64,000 bases of DNA from contig NZ_CP162487.1 in assembly GCF_041240605.1 (NCBI RefSeq), forward strand, positions 2,301,001 to 2,365,000, given 5' to 3'. This stretch comes from Xanthomonas sp. DAR 80977. Lineage in GTDB: Bacteria; Pseudomonadota; Gammaproteobacteria; Xanthomonadales; Xanthomonadaceae. Positions 1-8,559 of the stretch are shown piece after piece. Made by a program: the position numbers and the translations under genes. The notes beneath the pieces are model-generated. The model did no database searches, was not told where the DNA came from, and worked only from the letters and a program-made list of their open reading frames with translations. Position 1 is the first letter of the stretch. The number at the start of each line of letters is the position of its first letter.

Positions 1-63
1 CGCTCAACACCGCCATGTGACGGTCGATACACGGTAGGAGCCCGTCCATGATCCTGCCCGCCC
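1..63. other. Window start; possible 3' end of an upstream gene
   Basis: One plus-strand frame reads Leu-Asn-Thr-Ala-Met then TGA at 18-20, which could be the end of a gene lying mostly outside the window. A GGAG at about 33-38 precedes an ATG at 48 that opens a long frame with an arginine-run translation, which is a shadow. The real gene here starts at the ATG at 64. Nothing else can be supported in this stretch. Confidence 0.25.
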
Positions 64-1173
64 ATGCCGCTGACCGTCACCCATGCCGAAACCGCCGACC
101 GCGACGCCGTCGCCGCCGTCGCCGCGTTGCGCGCGCAACTCGGCGCCGCGCCGTTGGATGCCCTGCTGCTGTTCTGCGACGCCGAGTACGACCTGGAGGC
201 GCTGGGTCCGGCGCTCAAGGCCGGTTTCGACTGCCCGGTGATCGGTTGCACCGCGGCCGGCCAGATCGGCGAGCGCGGTTTCCAGAGCAACGGCATCCTG
301 GTCGCCGGCCTGCGCGGCGGCGTGCTGCAGGCGCAGCCGCTGCTGATCGCGCCGCTGAGCGACCTGCAGGCGCAGGTGGCGGTGGCCGCCGAGGCGGTGC
401 AGGCCGCCACCGCCGACAAGGCCGGGCAGTGCTTCGCGCTGCTGCTGGTCGACGGGCTGTCCACCTGCGAGGAATACCTGGCCGCGGCGCTGTACCGGAT
501 GATCGGCAACGTGCCGCTGCTCGGCGGTTCGGCCGGCGACAACCTGCGCTTCGAGCGCACCCAGGTCTACTACGACGGCCGTTTCTTGGCCGACGCGGCG
601 GTGCTGGCCCTGTTCCATTCGCGGCATCCGTTCGTGGTGTTCAAGCTGCAGCACTTCGTCGCCAGCGAGGTCGAACTGGTGGTCACCGATGCCGACCCGG
701 AGCGGCGCCTGATCCGCGAGATCAACGGCGAACCGGCGGCGCTGGCCTATTCCGCGGCGATCGGGGTGCCGCTGCAGGCGCTGGACCCGCACGTGTTCTC
801 CACCTATCCGCTGTTGCTGACGCTGAGCGGCGAGCCCTACGTGCGTTCGATCCTGCGGGTCAACGAGGACCTGTCGATGACCTGCTACTGCGCGGTGGAG
901 GAGGGCATGGTGGTGGCGGTCGGCAAGGCGGTGGACGTGATGGAAACGCTGCAGCAGGCCTTTGCCGAGGTGCACGAGGCGGTGCCCGACCCGGCGCTGG
1001 TGATCGGCTGCGACTGCATCCTGCGCCGCCTGGAGTTCGGCCAGTCGCAGATGCAGCAGGAGGTCGGCGCGTTCATGGCGCGGGAGCGCGTGTTCGGCTT
1101 CTCCACCTACGGCGAGCAGTTCAACGGCCTGCACGTCAACCAGACCTTCACCGGCGTGGCGATCGGGAGATGA
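64..1173 (+). CDS. FIST domain sensory protein
   Basis: A 369-residue soluble protein with no signal peptide or membrane segment. The first ~210 residues look like a FIST N domain, and the C-terminal part (about 215-355, with a GCDCILRRLEF stretch near residue 320) like FIST C. FIST domains are predicted small-ligand sensors, often placed beside histidine kinases and c-di-GMP proteins; the ligand is unknown. The ATG at 64 is the first start after an in-frame TGA at 49-51, and its ribosome site is weak. The stop overlaps the start of the kinase gene by four bases (ATGA), so the sensor and kinase are translationally coupled. I infer that the FIST protein feeds the kinase, because the kinase has no recognisable sensor domain of its own. 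Confidence 0.85.
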   Translation: MPLTVTHAETADRDAVAAVAALRAQLGAAPLDALLLFCDAEYDLEALGPALKAGFDCPVIGCTAAGQIGERGFQSNGILVAGLRGGVLQAQPLLIAPLSDLQAQVAVAAEAVQAATADKAGQCFALLLVDGLSTCEEYLAAALYRMIGNVPLLGGSAGDNLRFERTQVYYDGRFLADAAVLALFHSRHPFVVFKLQHFVASEVELVVTDADPERRLIREINGEPAALAYSAAIGVPLQALDPHVFSTYPLLLTLSGEPYVRSILRVNEDLSMTCYCAVEEGMVVAVGKAVDVMETLQQAFAEVHEAVPDPALVIGCDCILRRLEFGQSQMQQEVGAFMARERVFGFSTYGEQFNGLHVNQTFTGVAIGR

Positions 1174-2309
1174 GCATGAGCGCAGATGCAGCGACGGTGC
1201 CGGCCCTGGCGGGCGACCTGGCCGCTCCCCGCGCGAGCGGCGACGCAGTGCTCGTCGCCGAGCTGCGCCGGCAACTGGCCGCACGCGACAAGGTGATCGC
1301 GGTGCTGAAGAAGCGGGTCACCGCGCGCGACGACGCGGTGGCCTCGCCGCTGGCGACGCTGCAGCAGAACATCGCATTGGGCAAGGTGGTGGCGCTGAAG
1401 ACCCAGGAACTGAGCCGCGAGCGGCAGGAACTGGAGCATGCGCTGGCCGACCTGGGCAAGGCGCAGACGGCGCTGCTGCAGGCGCAGAAGATGGAATCGA
1501 TCGGCCAGCTCGCCGCCGGCATCGCCCACGAGATCAACACCCCGGCGCAGTACGTGCGCGACAACGTCGCGTTCGTGTGCAAGGCCAAGGCCATGGTCGA
1601 TCAGGTGATCGACAAGGCGTTCGAGGTGGTGGAGGTGGCGCGCGCGCAGGGCGTGGCGCTGGAGCTGATCGCCGCGCTCGACGCGCAGGTGACCTCGTCC
1701 AAGTTCCAGTACCTGCGCAAGCAGACCCCCGAGGCCCTGCAGCAGTCGCTGGAAGGCCTGGATCGCATCACCAAGATCGTCGGCGCGATGAAGACCTTTT
1801 CGCACCCTTCCGCCGGCGAGAAGGAACCGGTGGACCTGCGCGAGGTGGTCGCCACCACCGTCACCGTCGCGCGCAACGAATGGAAGTACGTGGCCGAGGT
1901 CGAGACCGATTTCGCCGCCGACCTGCCGCTGGTGCCGTGCCTGCGCGACGAGATCGGCCAGGTGCTGCTGAACCTGGTGGTCAACGCGGCGCATGCGATC
2001 AGCGACACGCTGGTGCCGGGCCAGCGCGAGCAGGGCCGGATCCGCATCGTCCTGCGCCGTGCCGGCGACAGCCACGTGGACCTGTGCGTCAGCGACGACG
2101 GCCCGGGCATTCCCGAGGCGATCCGCACCAAGGTGTTCGATCCGTTCTTCACCACCAAGCCGGTCGGCAAGGGCACCGGCCAGGGCCTGGCGATCGCCTA
2201 TTCGACGGTGGTGGAAAAGCACCAGGGACAGATCTTCTTCGAACCGTCGCCGGACCAGCGCGGCACCACCTTCGTGGTGCGGTTGCCGTTGAACACCGTG
2301 GCGGGCTGA
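1170..2309 (+). CDS. Soluble sensor histidine kinase (HisKA-HATPase)
   Basis: A 379-residue cytoplasmic histidine kinase. Residues ~24-110 are charged and heptad-like, probably a coiled coil, with no PAS, GAF or membrane segment. The HisKA box holds the phospho-acceptor His120 (GIAHEINTP). The ATPase domain has an N box around Asn272 ([10 protein letters not shown]), the DDGPGIP motif at Asp309-Asp310, the F box FDPFFTTKP and the G2 motif [10 protein letters not shown]. The start at 1170 overlaps the FIST stop; a second ATG two codons later is an alternative. A much longer upstream frame exists but reads as arginine runs and is the shadow of the FIST gene. The stop lies three bases before the next response regulator. 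I infer that it phosphorylates one or both downstream receivers. Confidence 0.88.
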   Translation: MSMSADAATVPALAGDLAAPRASGDAVLVAELRRQLAARDKVIAVLKKRVTARDDAVASPLATLQQNIALGKVVALKTQELSRERQELEHALADLGKAQTALLQAQKMESIGQLAAGIAHEINTPAQYVRDNVAFVCKAKAMVDQVIDKAFEVVEVARAQGVALELIAALDAQVTSSKFQYLRKQTPEALQQSLEGLDRITKIVGAMKTFSHPSAGEKEPVDLREVVATTVTVARNEWKYVAEVETDFAADLPLVPCLRDEIGQVLLNLVVNAAHAISDTLVPGQREQGRIRIVLRRAGDSHVDLCVSDDGPGIPEAIRTKVFDPFFTTKPVGKGTGQGLAIAYSTVVEKHQGQIFFEPSPDQRGTTFVVRLPLNTVAG

Positions 2310-2312
2310 GCG

Positions 2313-3419
2313 ATGCGCGTGCTGTTCGTCGACGACGAGAAGCAGGTGCTGGCCGGCCTCGAACGCACCATGTTCATGGCCGATCGCGACTGGGACGTGG
2401 CCTTCGCCAACAGCGGCGCGGAGGCGCTGCTCGCGCTGCAGGCGCAGCCGGCCGACGTGGTGGTCTCGGACATGCGCATGCCGATGATGGACGGCGCCGA
2501 ACTGCTGCGCCAGGTGCGCGACAGCTGCCCGCGCAGCATCCGCATCATCCTGTCCGGGCATACCGAACAGGAAGCGGCGCTGCGCTCGCTGGACGTGGCC
2601 CACCAGTTCCTGGCCAAGCCCTGCGAGGGCGATGCGCTGATCGAGGCGATCGACCGCGCGGTGGCGCTGCAACTGCTGCTGGACGATCCGGCGGTGCAGT
2701 CGGTGGTGGGACGCATCGGCGGGCTGCCGTCGGCCCCACGCATGTTCGCACAGCTCAACCGCCTGCTCGGCGACCCCGCGGCCGGCGTCGCGCAGGTCGC
2801 CGCGGTGGTGGAGGGCGACCCGGCGCTGGCCGCCAAGGTGCTGCAGCTGGCCAATTGCGCGTTCTTCGGCAACGGCCATCATGTGGCCGATATCAAGGAC
2901 GCGGTCAACCGCATCGGCCTGGGCCTGCTGCGCACGCTGGTACTGGCCAGCGAGGTGTTCCACAGCGGTGCCGGCGACTCGGCCGACGCGATCCGCGCCG
3001 GCGCGGTGCGCGCCTCGCGGCTGGCCGCGGTGGTCGGCAAGGGCCATGCCGCCGAGGACGTGGTGACCACCGCGGCCTTGCTCGCCAACATCGGCGCGCT
3101 GCTGCCGGACATCGAGCGTCTGTGCCGCGATGCCGATCCGCAAGGCCGCGGCTTCCCGTCGCATGCGGAGATCGGCGCCTACCTGCTCGGCGTGTGGGGC
3201 CTGCCCGGCGCGATCGTCGAGGCGGTCGCCCACCACCGCACCCCGCGCCGGGTCGAGCACCGCCAGTTCGACGCGATCGGAGTGGTGCACGTGGCGGTGG
3301 CGCTGGCGCAGGACCTGGCGCCGGACCTGGAATACCTGCAATCGATGGGCGTGGCCGCACAGCTGCCGCAGTGGCAGGCGGCGTGCGCGCAGATTCGCGA
3401 AGCGGAGCACATCTCATGA
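2313..3419 (+). CDS. Response regulator with HDOD output domain
   Basis: 368 residues. An N-terminal receiver domain (1-120) has the acidic pair in LFVDDE, phospho-acceptor Asp53 in SDMRMPMMDG and a conserved lysine in the LAKPC turn. Residues ~135-330 match the HDOD family (QVAAVVEGDPALAAKVLQLAN, then NRIGLGLLRTLVL), a non-catalytic relative of HD phosphohydrolases often found in signalling proteins. No DNA-binding domain is present, so output is probably protein-protein. It lies three bases after the kinase stop, and its own stop overlaps the start of the next regulator by four bases (ATGA), so it belongs to the same coupled operon. Confidence 0.85.
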   Translation: MRVLFVDDEKQVLAGLERTMFMADRDWDVAFANSGAEALLALQAQPADVVVSDMRMPMMDGAELLRQVRDSCPRSIRIILSGHTEQEAALRSLDVAHQFLAKPCEGDALIEAIDRAVALQLLLDDPAVQSVVGRIGGLPSAPRMFAQLNRLLGDPAAGVAQVAAVVEGDPALAAKVLQLANCAFFGNGHHVADIKDAVNRIGLGLLRTLVLASEVFHSGAGDSADAIRAGAVRASRLAAVVGKGHAAEDVVTTAALLANIGALLPDIERLCRDADPQGRGFPSHAEIGAYLLGVWGLPGAIVEAVAHHRTPRRVEHRQFDAIGVVHVAVALAQDLAPDLEYLQSMGVAAQLPQWQAACAQIREAEHIS

Positions 3420-4573
3420 GCGAACCGGAGCTGCCGCGCATCCTGTGCGTGGACGACGAACCCAACCTGCTGGCCGCGCTGGAGCGCAACCTGTTCGGCC
3501 AGTTCGACGTGGTCACCGCCAACGGCGGCGAGGCCGGACTGGCCGCGATCGCCGAAGGCCCGCCGTTCGCGGCGATCGTGTCGGACATGCGCATGCCGGG
3601 CATGGACGGCGCCACGTTCCTGGCCGCGGCGCGCGCGCGCGCGCCGGACAGCGTGCGCCTGCTGCTGACCGGGCAGACCGATGCGCCTTCGGCGATCGCG
3701 GCGATCAACCACGGCGCGATCTTCCGTTTCCTGTGCAAGCCGTGCCCGACCGAGGAACTGGTCGCCGCGCTGGAGCAGGCGGTGGCGCTGCACCGCGCCA
3801 CGCTGCTGGAACGCGAATTGCTGGAAACCACGCTGGCCGGCACCACGCGCATGCTCACCGAGGTGCTGTCGATGGTCGCGCCCTGGGCGTTCCAGCGCTC
3901 GGCGCAGCTGCAGGCCTGCGTCAGCCACGTCACCGCCAAGTTGCCGTGGCCCAATCGCTGGACCGTCGAGGTGGCCGCGGCGCTGAGCCACATCGGCTGC
4001 GTCAGCGTGCCGGGCGACATCGTGCAGCGCGAGATCGCCGGCGACGAACTGTCCGAGGAAGAGCAGAAGCTGATCGACGGCCATCCGCTGGTCGCGCATC
4101 GGCTGCTGATGGCGATCCCGCGCATGCAGGCCGTCGCCGAGATCGTGCGCTACCAGGCGCTGCCGCCGCCGGCCGATGCAGCGCCGGACGTGGTCCGCGG
4201 CGCGCACCTGCTGCGGGCGTCGCTGCTGCTGGTGCGCGGGCTGGCGCGCAAGCTGCCGCTGGCACACGCGGTGCAGGAGCTGCGCAAGGTCGAGCCGCCG
4301 TTGCCGCGCGGATTGATCGATGCGCTCGCCGACCTGCAGCTCAATACCCGCAGCGGCATCCGCAAGGCCAAGGTCTGCGATCTGGTGCCGGGCTGGCGCC
4401 TGGAACAGGACGTGGTGTCCAAGCGCGGCATGATGTTGCTGGCGCACGGTAGCGAGCTGAGCCTGACCTCGATCCTGGCCTTGCGCAACCTGCAAGCGGC
4501 CGGCGCCATCGTCGAGCCGCTGCTGATCAGCTACGGCAGCGAGGAACAGGCCGGAGCGTCGGTCGCGGCCTAG
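3416..4573 (+). CDS. Response regulator with degenerate HD-GYP-like domain
   Basis: 385 residues. The receiver domain (about 8-125) has the acidic pair in CVDDE, phospho-acceptor Asp57 in SDMRMPGMDG and a lysine in FLCKPCP. Residues ~140-290 follow the HD-GYP layout seen in RpfG-type c-di-GMP phosphodiesterases: AALSHIGCVSVP aligns with the usual ALLHDIGKIGVP, and HPLVAHRLLMAIP with the next metal-ligand helix. The metal-binding His-Asp is replaced by Ser191-His192, the following lysine by Cys195, and no GYP motif follows. Catalysis is therefore unlikely, and binding or scaffolding is more plausible. The C-terminal part (from ~310) is a conserved-looking tail of unknown role. It is the last gene of the four-gene cassette. 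Confidence 0.8.
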   Translation: MSEPELPRILCVDDEPNLLAALERNLFGQFDVVTANGGEAGLAAIAEGPPFAAIVSDMRMPGMDGATFLAAARARAPDSVRLLLTGQTDAPSAIAAINHGAIFRFLCKPCPTEELVAALEQAVALHRATLLERELLETTLAGTTRMLTEVLSMVAPWAFQRSAQLQACVSHVTAKLPWPNRWTVEVAAALSHIGCVSVPGDIVQREIAGDELSEEEQKLIDGHPLVAHRLLMAIPRMQAVAEIVRYQALPPPADAAPDVVRGAHLLRASLLLVRGLARKLPLAHAVQELRKVEPPLPRGLIDALADLQLNTRSGIRKAKVCDLVPGWRLEQDVVSKRGMMLLAHGSELSLTSILALRNLQAAGAIVEPLLISYGSEEQAGASVAA

Positions 4574-4661
4574 CCGGCGCCAGGGCCGGCGGCGCGTACT
4601 CACGCCGGTTGCGCGCCGGCCCCGCGTATCCTTGCGCGTCCTTTTCCAGCCCGTCCTGCGC

Positions 4662-6086
4662 ATGAGCTACGCCATCGTCTGGTTCCGCCGCGACCTGCGC
4701 CTGCAAGACCAACCCGCCCTGCATGCGGCGCTGGCCGCCGGACATACGCCGGTGCCGGTCTATCTGCACAGTCCCGGCGACGAGGGCGCCTGGGCCGCCG
4801 GCGCGGCGTCGCTGAGCTGGCTGCAGCGCTCGCTGGCCGCGCTCGACGCGCAGCTGCGCGAACGCGGTTCGCGGCTGATCCTGCGCCAGGGCCCGGCCGA
4901 GACCGTGCTGCGCGAGCTGATCGCCGAATGCGGCGCGGTCGCGGTGTACTGGAACCGCCGCTACGAACCGGCCACGCAGCCGCGCGACGCCAGGCTCAAG
5001 CGCGAACTGCGCGAGCAGGGCCTGGAGGTGCACAGCTACAACGGCGCGCTGCTGTTCGAACCGTGGCAACTGGCGACCCAGCAGGGCGGGCCGTACAAGG
5101 TGTTCACCCCGTTCTGGCGCAGCGCCTTGAGCCATTGGCAGGTACCGGCGCTGGTGCCGGCGCCGAAGACGCTGCCGCCACCGCCCGCGGCGCTGCGCAG
5201 CCTGCCGCTGCAGCAGCTCAGGCTGGCGCCGGCGCTCGGCTGGGACCGTGGGTTCTGGGAGGTATGGCAGCCGGGCGAAGCGGGCGCGCACGAAGCGCTG
5301 GACGTGTTCGTCGACGGCGCCCTGCGCGGCTACCTCGAAGGCCGCGACCGTCCCGACCAGGTCGGCACCTCGCGGCTGTCGCCGCACCTGCATTTCGGCG
5401 AGATCGCGCCGTGGCGGATCGTCGCCGAACTGGAAAAAGAACGCAGCGCCGCCACCGGCGCGGCGATCGACGGCTACATCCGCCAGCTCGGCTGGCGCGA
5501 TTTCGCCCACCACCTGCTGCACCATTTCCCGGCCACGCCGGAGCACAACCTCAATCCGCGCTTCGCCCGTTTCCGCTGGGCCGCGCCGGATCCGGCGCAG
5601 CTGCAGGCCTGGCAGCGCGGCCGCACCGGCGTGCCGATCGTCGATGCCGGCCTGCGCGAGCTGTGGCACACCGGCTGGATGCACAACCGGGTGCGGATGA
5701 TCGTCGCCAGCTACCTGTGCAAGCACCTGCGCGTGCACTGGTCCGAGGGCGCGCGCTGGTTCTGGGACACGCTGGTCGACGCCGACCTGGCCAACAATAC
5801 GCTCGGCTGGCAGTGGGTGGCCGGCACCGGCGCCGACGCCGCGCCGTACTTCCGCGTGTTCAACCCGGTGACCCAGGCGCAGAAGTTCGATCCGCAGGGC
5901 CGCTACATCGCGCGCTGGGTGCCGGAACTGGCCGCGCTGCCGGTGGCCGAACGCTTCGCGCCGTGGCTGTCGCCGCAGCGCCTGGCCGCCAGCGCGCCGC
6001 ACTATCCGCGGCAACCGATCGTGGACCTAGCCGCCGGCCGCGACGCCGCGCTGGCCGCCTATCGCGAGACCGGCGGCAGCGGCTGA
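4662..6086 (+). CDS. phrB: Deoxyribodipyrimidine photolyase (class I)
   Basis: A 474-residue flavoenzyme that splits UV-induced pyrimidine dimers using blue light. The N-terminal antenna domain begins IVWFRRDLRLQD. The C-terminal FAD domain shows GTSRLSPHLHFGEI, LGWRDFAHHLL, GWMHNRVRMI, and then GWQWVAGTGADAAPYFRVFNP, the family signature, with tryptophans placed as in the electron-transfer chain. Length fits the family (~470). The frame is open from 4632, but the conserved N-terminus starts at the ATG at 4662. It stands alone, ~90 bases after the signalling operon. Antenna chromophore type (folate or deazaflavin) cannot be told from sequence. Confidence 0.93.
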   Translation: MSYAIVWFRRDLRLQDQPALHAALAAGHTPVPVYLHSPGDEGAWAAGAASLSWLQRSLAALDAQLRERGSRLILRQGPAETVLRELIAECGAVAVYWNRRYEPATQPRDARLKRELREQGLEVHSYNGALLFEPWQLATQQGGPYKVFTPFWRSALSHWQVPALVPAPKTLPPPPAALRSLPLQQLRLAPALGWDRGFWEVWQPGEAGAHEALDVFVDGALRGYLEGRDRPDQVGTSRLSPHLHFGEIAPWRIVAELEKERSAATGAAIDGYIRQLGWRDFAHHLLHHFPATPEHNLNPRFARFRWAAPDPAQLQAWQRGRTGVPIVDAGLRELWHTGWMHNRVRMIVASYLCKHLRVHWSEGARWFWDTLVDADLANNTLGWQWVAGTGADAAPYFRVFNPVTQAQKFDPQGRYIARWVPELAALPVAERFAPWLSPQRLAASAPHYPRQPIVDLAAGRDAALAAYRETGGSG

Positions 6087-6135
6087 GGCCGCGGCGGTGC
6101 TGCGTTGCGGCGTGAACCGCGGCAGCGCGCCGCGA

Positions 6136-6164
6136 TTGACGCCCTTCGCCGCGCCATGATTCAC
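6136..6164 (+). promoter_or_regulatory. Candidate sigma70 promoter for the acyltransferase-like gene
   Basis: TTGACG at 6136-6141 and ATTCAC at 6159-6164 are separated by 17 bases, ~24 bases upstream of the ATG at 6188. The -35 is close to consensus and the -10 is poor. This is a reading of sequence only. Confidence 0.35.
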
Positions 6165-6187
6165 TCCGGCCAGGCACAGGAGCACGC

Positions 6188-7642
6188 ATGGCCACCAGCA
6201 CAGCCCGCCGCAAGCCGCGGCGCGAACCGATGTCGCGCGTGGATACCGCCTGGTTGCGGATGGAGCGGCCGACCAATCCGATGATGATCACCGGCGTGCT
6301 GATGCTCGACGAGCCGCTGTCGCTGCCGCAGTTCAAGCAACTGGTGCGCAAGCGCTTCCTGTCGTTCCCGCGCTTCCAGCAGAAGCCGGTGGACACCGCG
6401 ACCGGCGCCTACTGGCAGCACGACGACGACTTCGACCTGGACTGGCACGTGCGCCTGTCGGCCTTGCCCGGGCGCGGCGGCAAGAAGGCGCTGGAGCGCT
6501 TCGCCGGACAGATGGCGTCCACGCCCTTGGACAAGACCAAGCCGCTGTGGCAGTTCCACCTGATCGAACGCTACGAAGGCGGTTCGGCGCTGGTGGCGCG
6601 CATCCACCACAGCTACGCCGACGGCATCGCGCTGGTGCAGGTGCTGTTGTCGCTGACCGACATGCAGCGCGTGCCGGAGCCGTCGGCGCAGCTGGGCCGC
6701 GCCTGGCTGAAGGACGACGGCAAGGAAGTGGTGCGCCGGGTCGGCGCCATCGACCGCTACCTGAAACTGGGCGGGCGCATGCTCGACAAGGGCCGCGAGA
6801 TGTACCAGGACCCGAACCTGGCGACGATGCTGGCCAAGGAGGGCGGCCTGATCGGCCGCGAACTGGCCAATGCGCTGCTGCTGTCCGACGATCCGCCGAC
6901 GCTGCTGCGCGGGCGCCTGGGGGTCAGCAAGCGGGTGGCCTGGGCCGAGCCGCTGGACCTGGACGAAGTGAAGGCGGTCGGCCGCGCTTGCGACTGCACC
7001 GTCAACGACGTGCTGATGGCGACCATGGCCGGCGCCTTGCGCGACTACATGCTTGAGCGCGGCGAACGCCTGGACGGGGTGACCCTGCGCGCCACGGTGC
7101 CGGTCAACCTGCGGCCGCTGGAGCATGCGCGCAAGCTCGGCAACCATTTCGGGCTGGTGTTCCTGGACCTGCCGGTCGGCGAGGACAATCCGGTGCGGCG
7201 CGTGCAGCGCGTGGCTGAGTCGATGCAGCAGCTCAAGCAGTCGCGGCAGGCGATGGTGGTGTTCGGGCTGCTGGCCGCGGTGGGCATGGCGCCGGCGGCG
7301 CTGCAGTCGCTGGCGCTGGACCTGTTCAGCCGCAAGGCGAGCACCGTGGCGACCAACGTGCCGGGGCCGCAGCAGCCGCTGTACCTGGCCGGCAGCGGCG
7401 TGCGCGAGATGATGTTCTGGGTGCCGCAGACCGGCTCGATCGGGGTCGGCGTGTCGATCATGAGCTACAACCACCGCGTGCACTTCGGCCTGATCGGCGA
7501 TGCGCGGCTGATTCCCGACCCGGATGCGGTGATGCGCCGGATCGGCGCCGAATTCGAGAAGTTGCTGTACCTGGCGCTGATGGGCGACTGGGAGCATCCG
7601 CTGCGCGCGGTGGATGCGGACGCGCTGCTGCCGCTTTCCTGA
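6188..7642 (+). CDS. WS/DGAT-family O-acyltransferase
   Basis: 484 residues, similar in length and layout to bacterial wax ester synthase/diacylglycerol acyltransferases, which move acyl groups from acyl-CoA to long-chain alcohols or diacylglycerol. The condensing motif HHSYADG is intact at 140-146 (HHxxxDG). Other family landmarks are PLWQFHLIE near residue 120, NDVLMATMAGALRDY near 275, RATVPVNLRP near 300, and VATNVPGPQQPLY near 390. No signal peptide is present; the enzymes are usually membrane-peripheral. A second start at residue 15 (MSRVDTAWLRME) is closer to the usual N-terminus, so the first 14 basic residues are uncertain. Whether it makes storage lipid or acts on another substrate cannot be decided from sequence. 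Confidence 0.85.
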   Translation: MATSTARRKPRREPMSRVDTAWLRMERPTNPMMITGVLMLDEPLSLPQFKQLVRKRFLSFPRFQQKPVDTATGAYWQHDDDFDLDWHVRLSALPGRGGKKALERFAGQMASTPLDKTKPLWQFHLIERYEGGSALVARIHHSYADGIALVQVLLSLTDMQRVPEPSAQLGRAWLKDDGKEVVRRVGAIDRYLKLGGRMLDKGREMYQDPNLATMLAKEGGLIGRELANALLLSDDPPTLLRGRLGVSKRVAWAEPLDLDEVKAVGRACDCTVNDVLMATMAGALRDYMLERGERLDGVTLRATVPVNLRPLEHARKLGNHFGLVFLDLPVGEDNPVRRVQRVAESMQQLKQSRQAMVVFGLLAAVGMAPAALQSLALDLFSRKASTVATNVPGPQQPLYLAGSGVREMMFWVPQTGSIGVGVSIMSYNHRVHFGLIGDARLIPDPDAVMRRIGAEFEKLLYLALMGDWEHPLRAVDADALLPLS

Positions 7643-7749
7643 ACAGGGGGCATGCACCGCGCGCGGCGGCGCGCGCTTCGTTCATGCCGGTCTCGCAGGC
7701 GACTGTTTATGCTTGTCTCCACTTCAATTCAGGTTAGGGAGAGAGCGCG

Positions 7750-8448
7750 ATGAAACGCACCGTCATCCAAGGCATGTCCGTGGCGCTGGCCAGCGCGCTG
7801 CTGTTGTCCGCCTGCGCCACCGGCGGTTCCTACGTGCAGCGCGACCAGTACGGCAACCCCACCGAGCAGCAGAACAACCGCACCGGCCGCGGCGCGCTGA
7901 TCGGCACTGCGGTCGGCGTGGCCGCCGGCCTGCTCAGCGGCAGCAGCGCCACCGAGCGCCGCCAGCACGCGATGATCGGCGCCGGCATCGGCGCGCTCAG
8001 CGGCGCGGCGATCGGCAACTACCAGGACCGCCAGGAGCGCGCGCTGCGCGAGCGCACCGCCAACACCGGCATCGACGTGCGCCGCGACGGCGACAACATC
8101 ACCCTGAACCTGCCGGACGGCATCACCTTCGATTTCAACCAGTCCACGCTGAAGCCGCAGTTCTATTCGGCGCTCAACGGCGTGGCGCAGACCCTGGGCG
8201 AATACAACCAGACCATGATCGAAGTGGTCGGGCACACCGACAGCATCGGCAGCGACGCGGTCAACCAGCGCCTGTCCGAACAGCGCGCCGCCTCGGTGGC
8301 CGCGTACCTGAGCGCGCAGGGCGTGCAGCGCGAGCGCATCGAGACGCTGGGCGCGGGCAAGAAGTACCCGATCGCCGACAACAGCACCGAGGCCGGCCGC
8401 GCGCAGAACCGCCGGGTCGAGATCCGCGTGGTGCCGCTGCGCTCCTGA
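7750..8448 (+). CDS. OmpA-family outer membrane lipoprotein (YiaD/YfiB type)
   Basis: 232 residues. A lipoprotein signal ends in LLLSAC with Cys22 as lipidation site. Residues ~48-95 form a glycine-zipper segment (GALIGTAVGVAAG and MIGAGIGALSGAAIG). Residues ~118-232 are an OmpA C-terminal domain (TFDFNQSTLK, VVGHTDSIGS, NQRLSEQRAASVAAYL, NRRVEI) that binds peptidoglycan. The protein probably tethers the outer membrane to the cell wall. The gene has its own strong hairpin terminator just downstream and is monocistronic. The start is supported by the purine-rich AGGGAGAGAG a few bases upstream. Confidence 0.9.
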   Translation: MKRTVIQGMSVALASALLLSACATGGSYVQRDQYGNPTEQQNNRTGRGALIGTAVGVAAGLLSGSSATERRQHAMIGAGIGALSGAAIGNYQDRQERALRERTANTGIDVRRDGDNITLNLPDGITFDFNQSTLKPQFYSALNGVAQTLGEYNQTMIEVVGHTDSIGSDAVNQRLSEQRAASVAAYLSAQGVQRERIETLGAGKKYPIADNSTEAGRAQNRRVEIRVVPLRS

Positions 8449-8471
8449 GCACGCTCCAGTCACGCTGAAAT

Positions 8472-8501
8472 GCGAACGGGCCGCGTGTGCGGCCCGTTCG
8501 C
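8472..8501 (+). terminator. Hairpin after the OmpA lipoprotein gene
   Basis: A perfect 13-bp stem (8472-8484 with 8489-8501) closes a four-base GTGT loop, 24 bases after the stop. No T-run follows, as is common in this GC-rich group. It may also serve the converging LysR gene. Confidence 0.75.
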
Positions 8502-8559
8502 GTTCTGGCGCATTGCATGCGTACGCGGGCGATGGTCGTCGCGCGCAGCCGCCGTTCGC

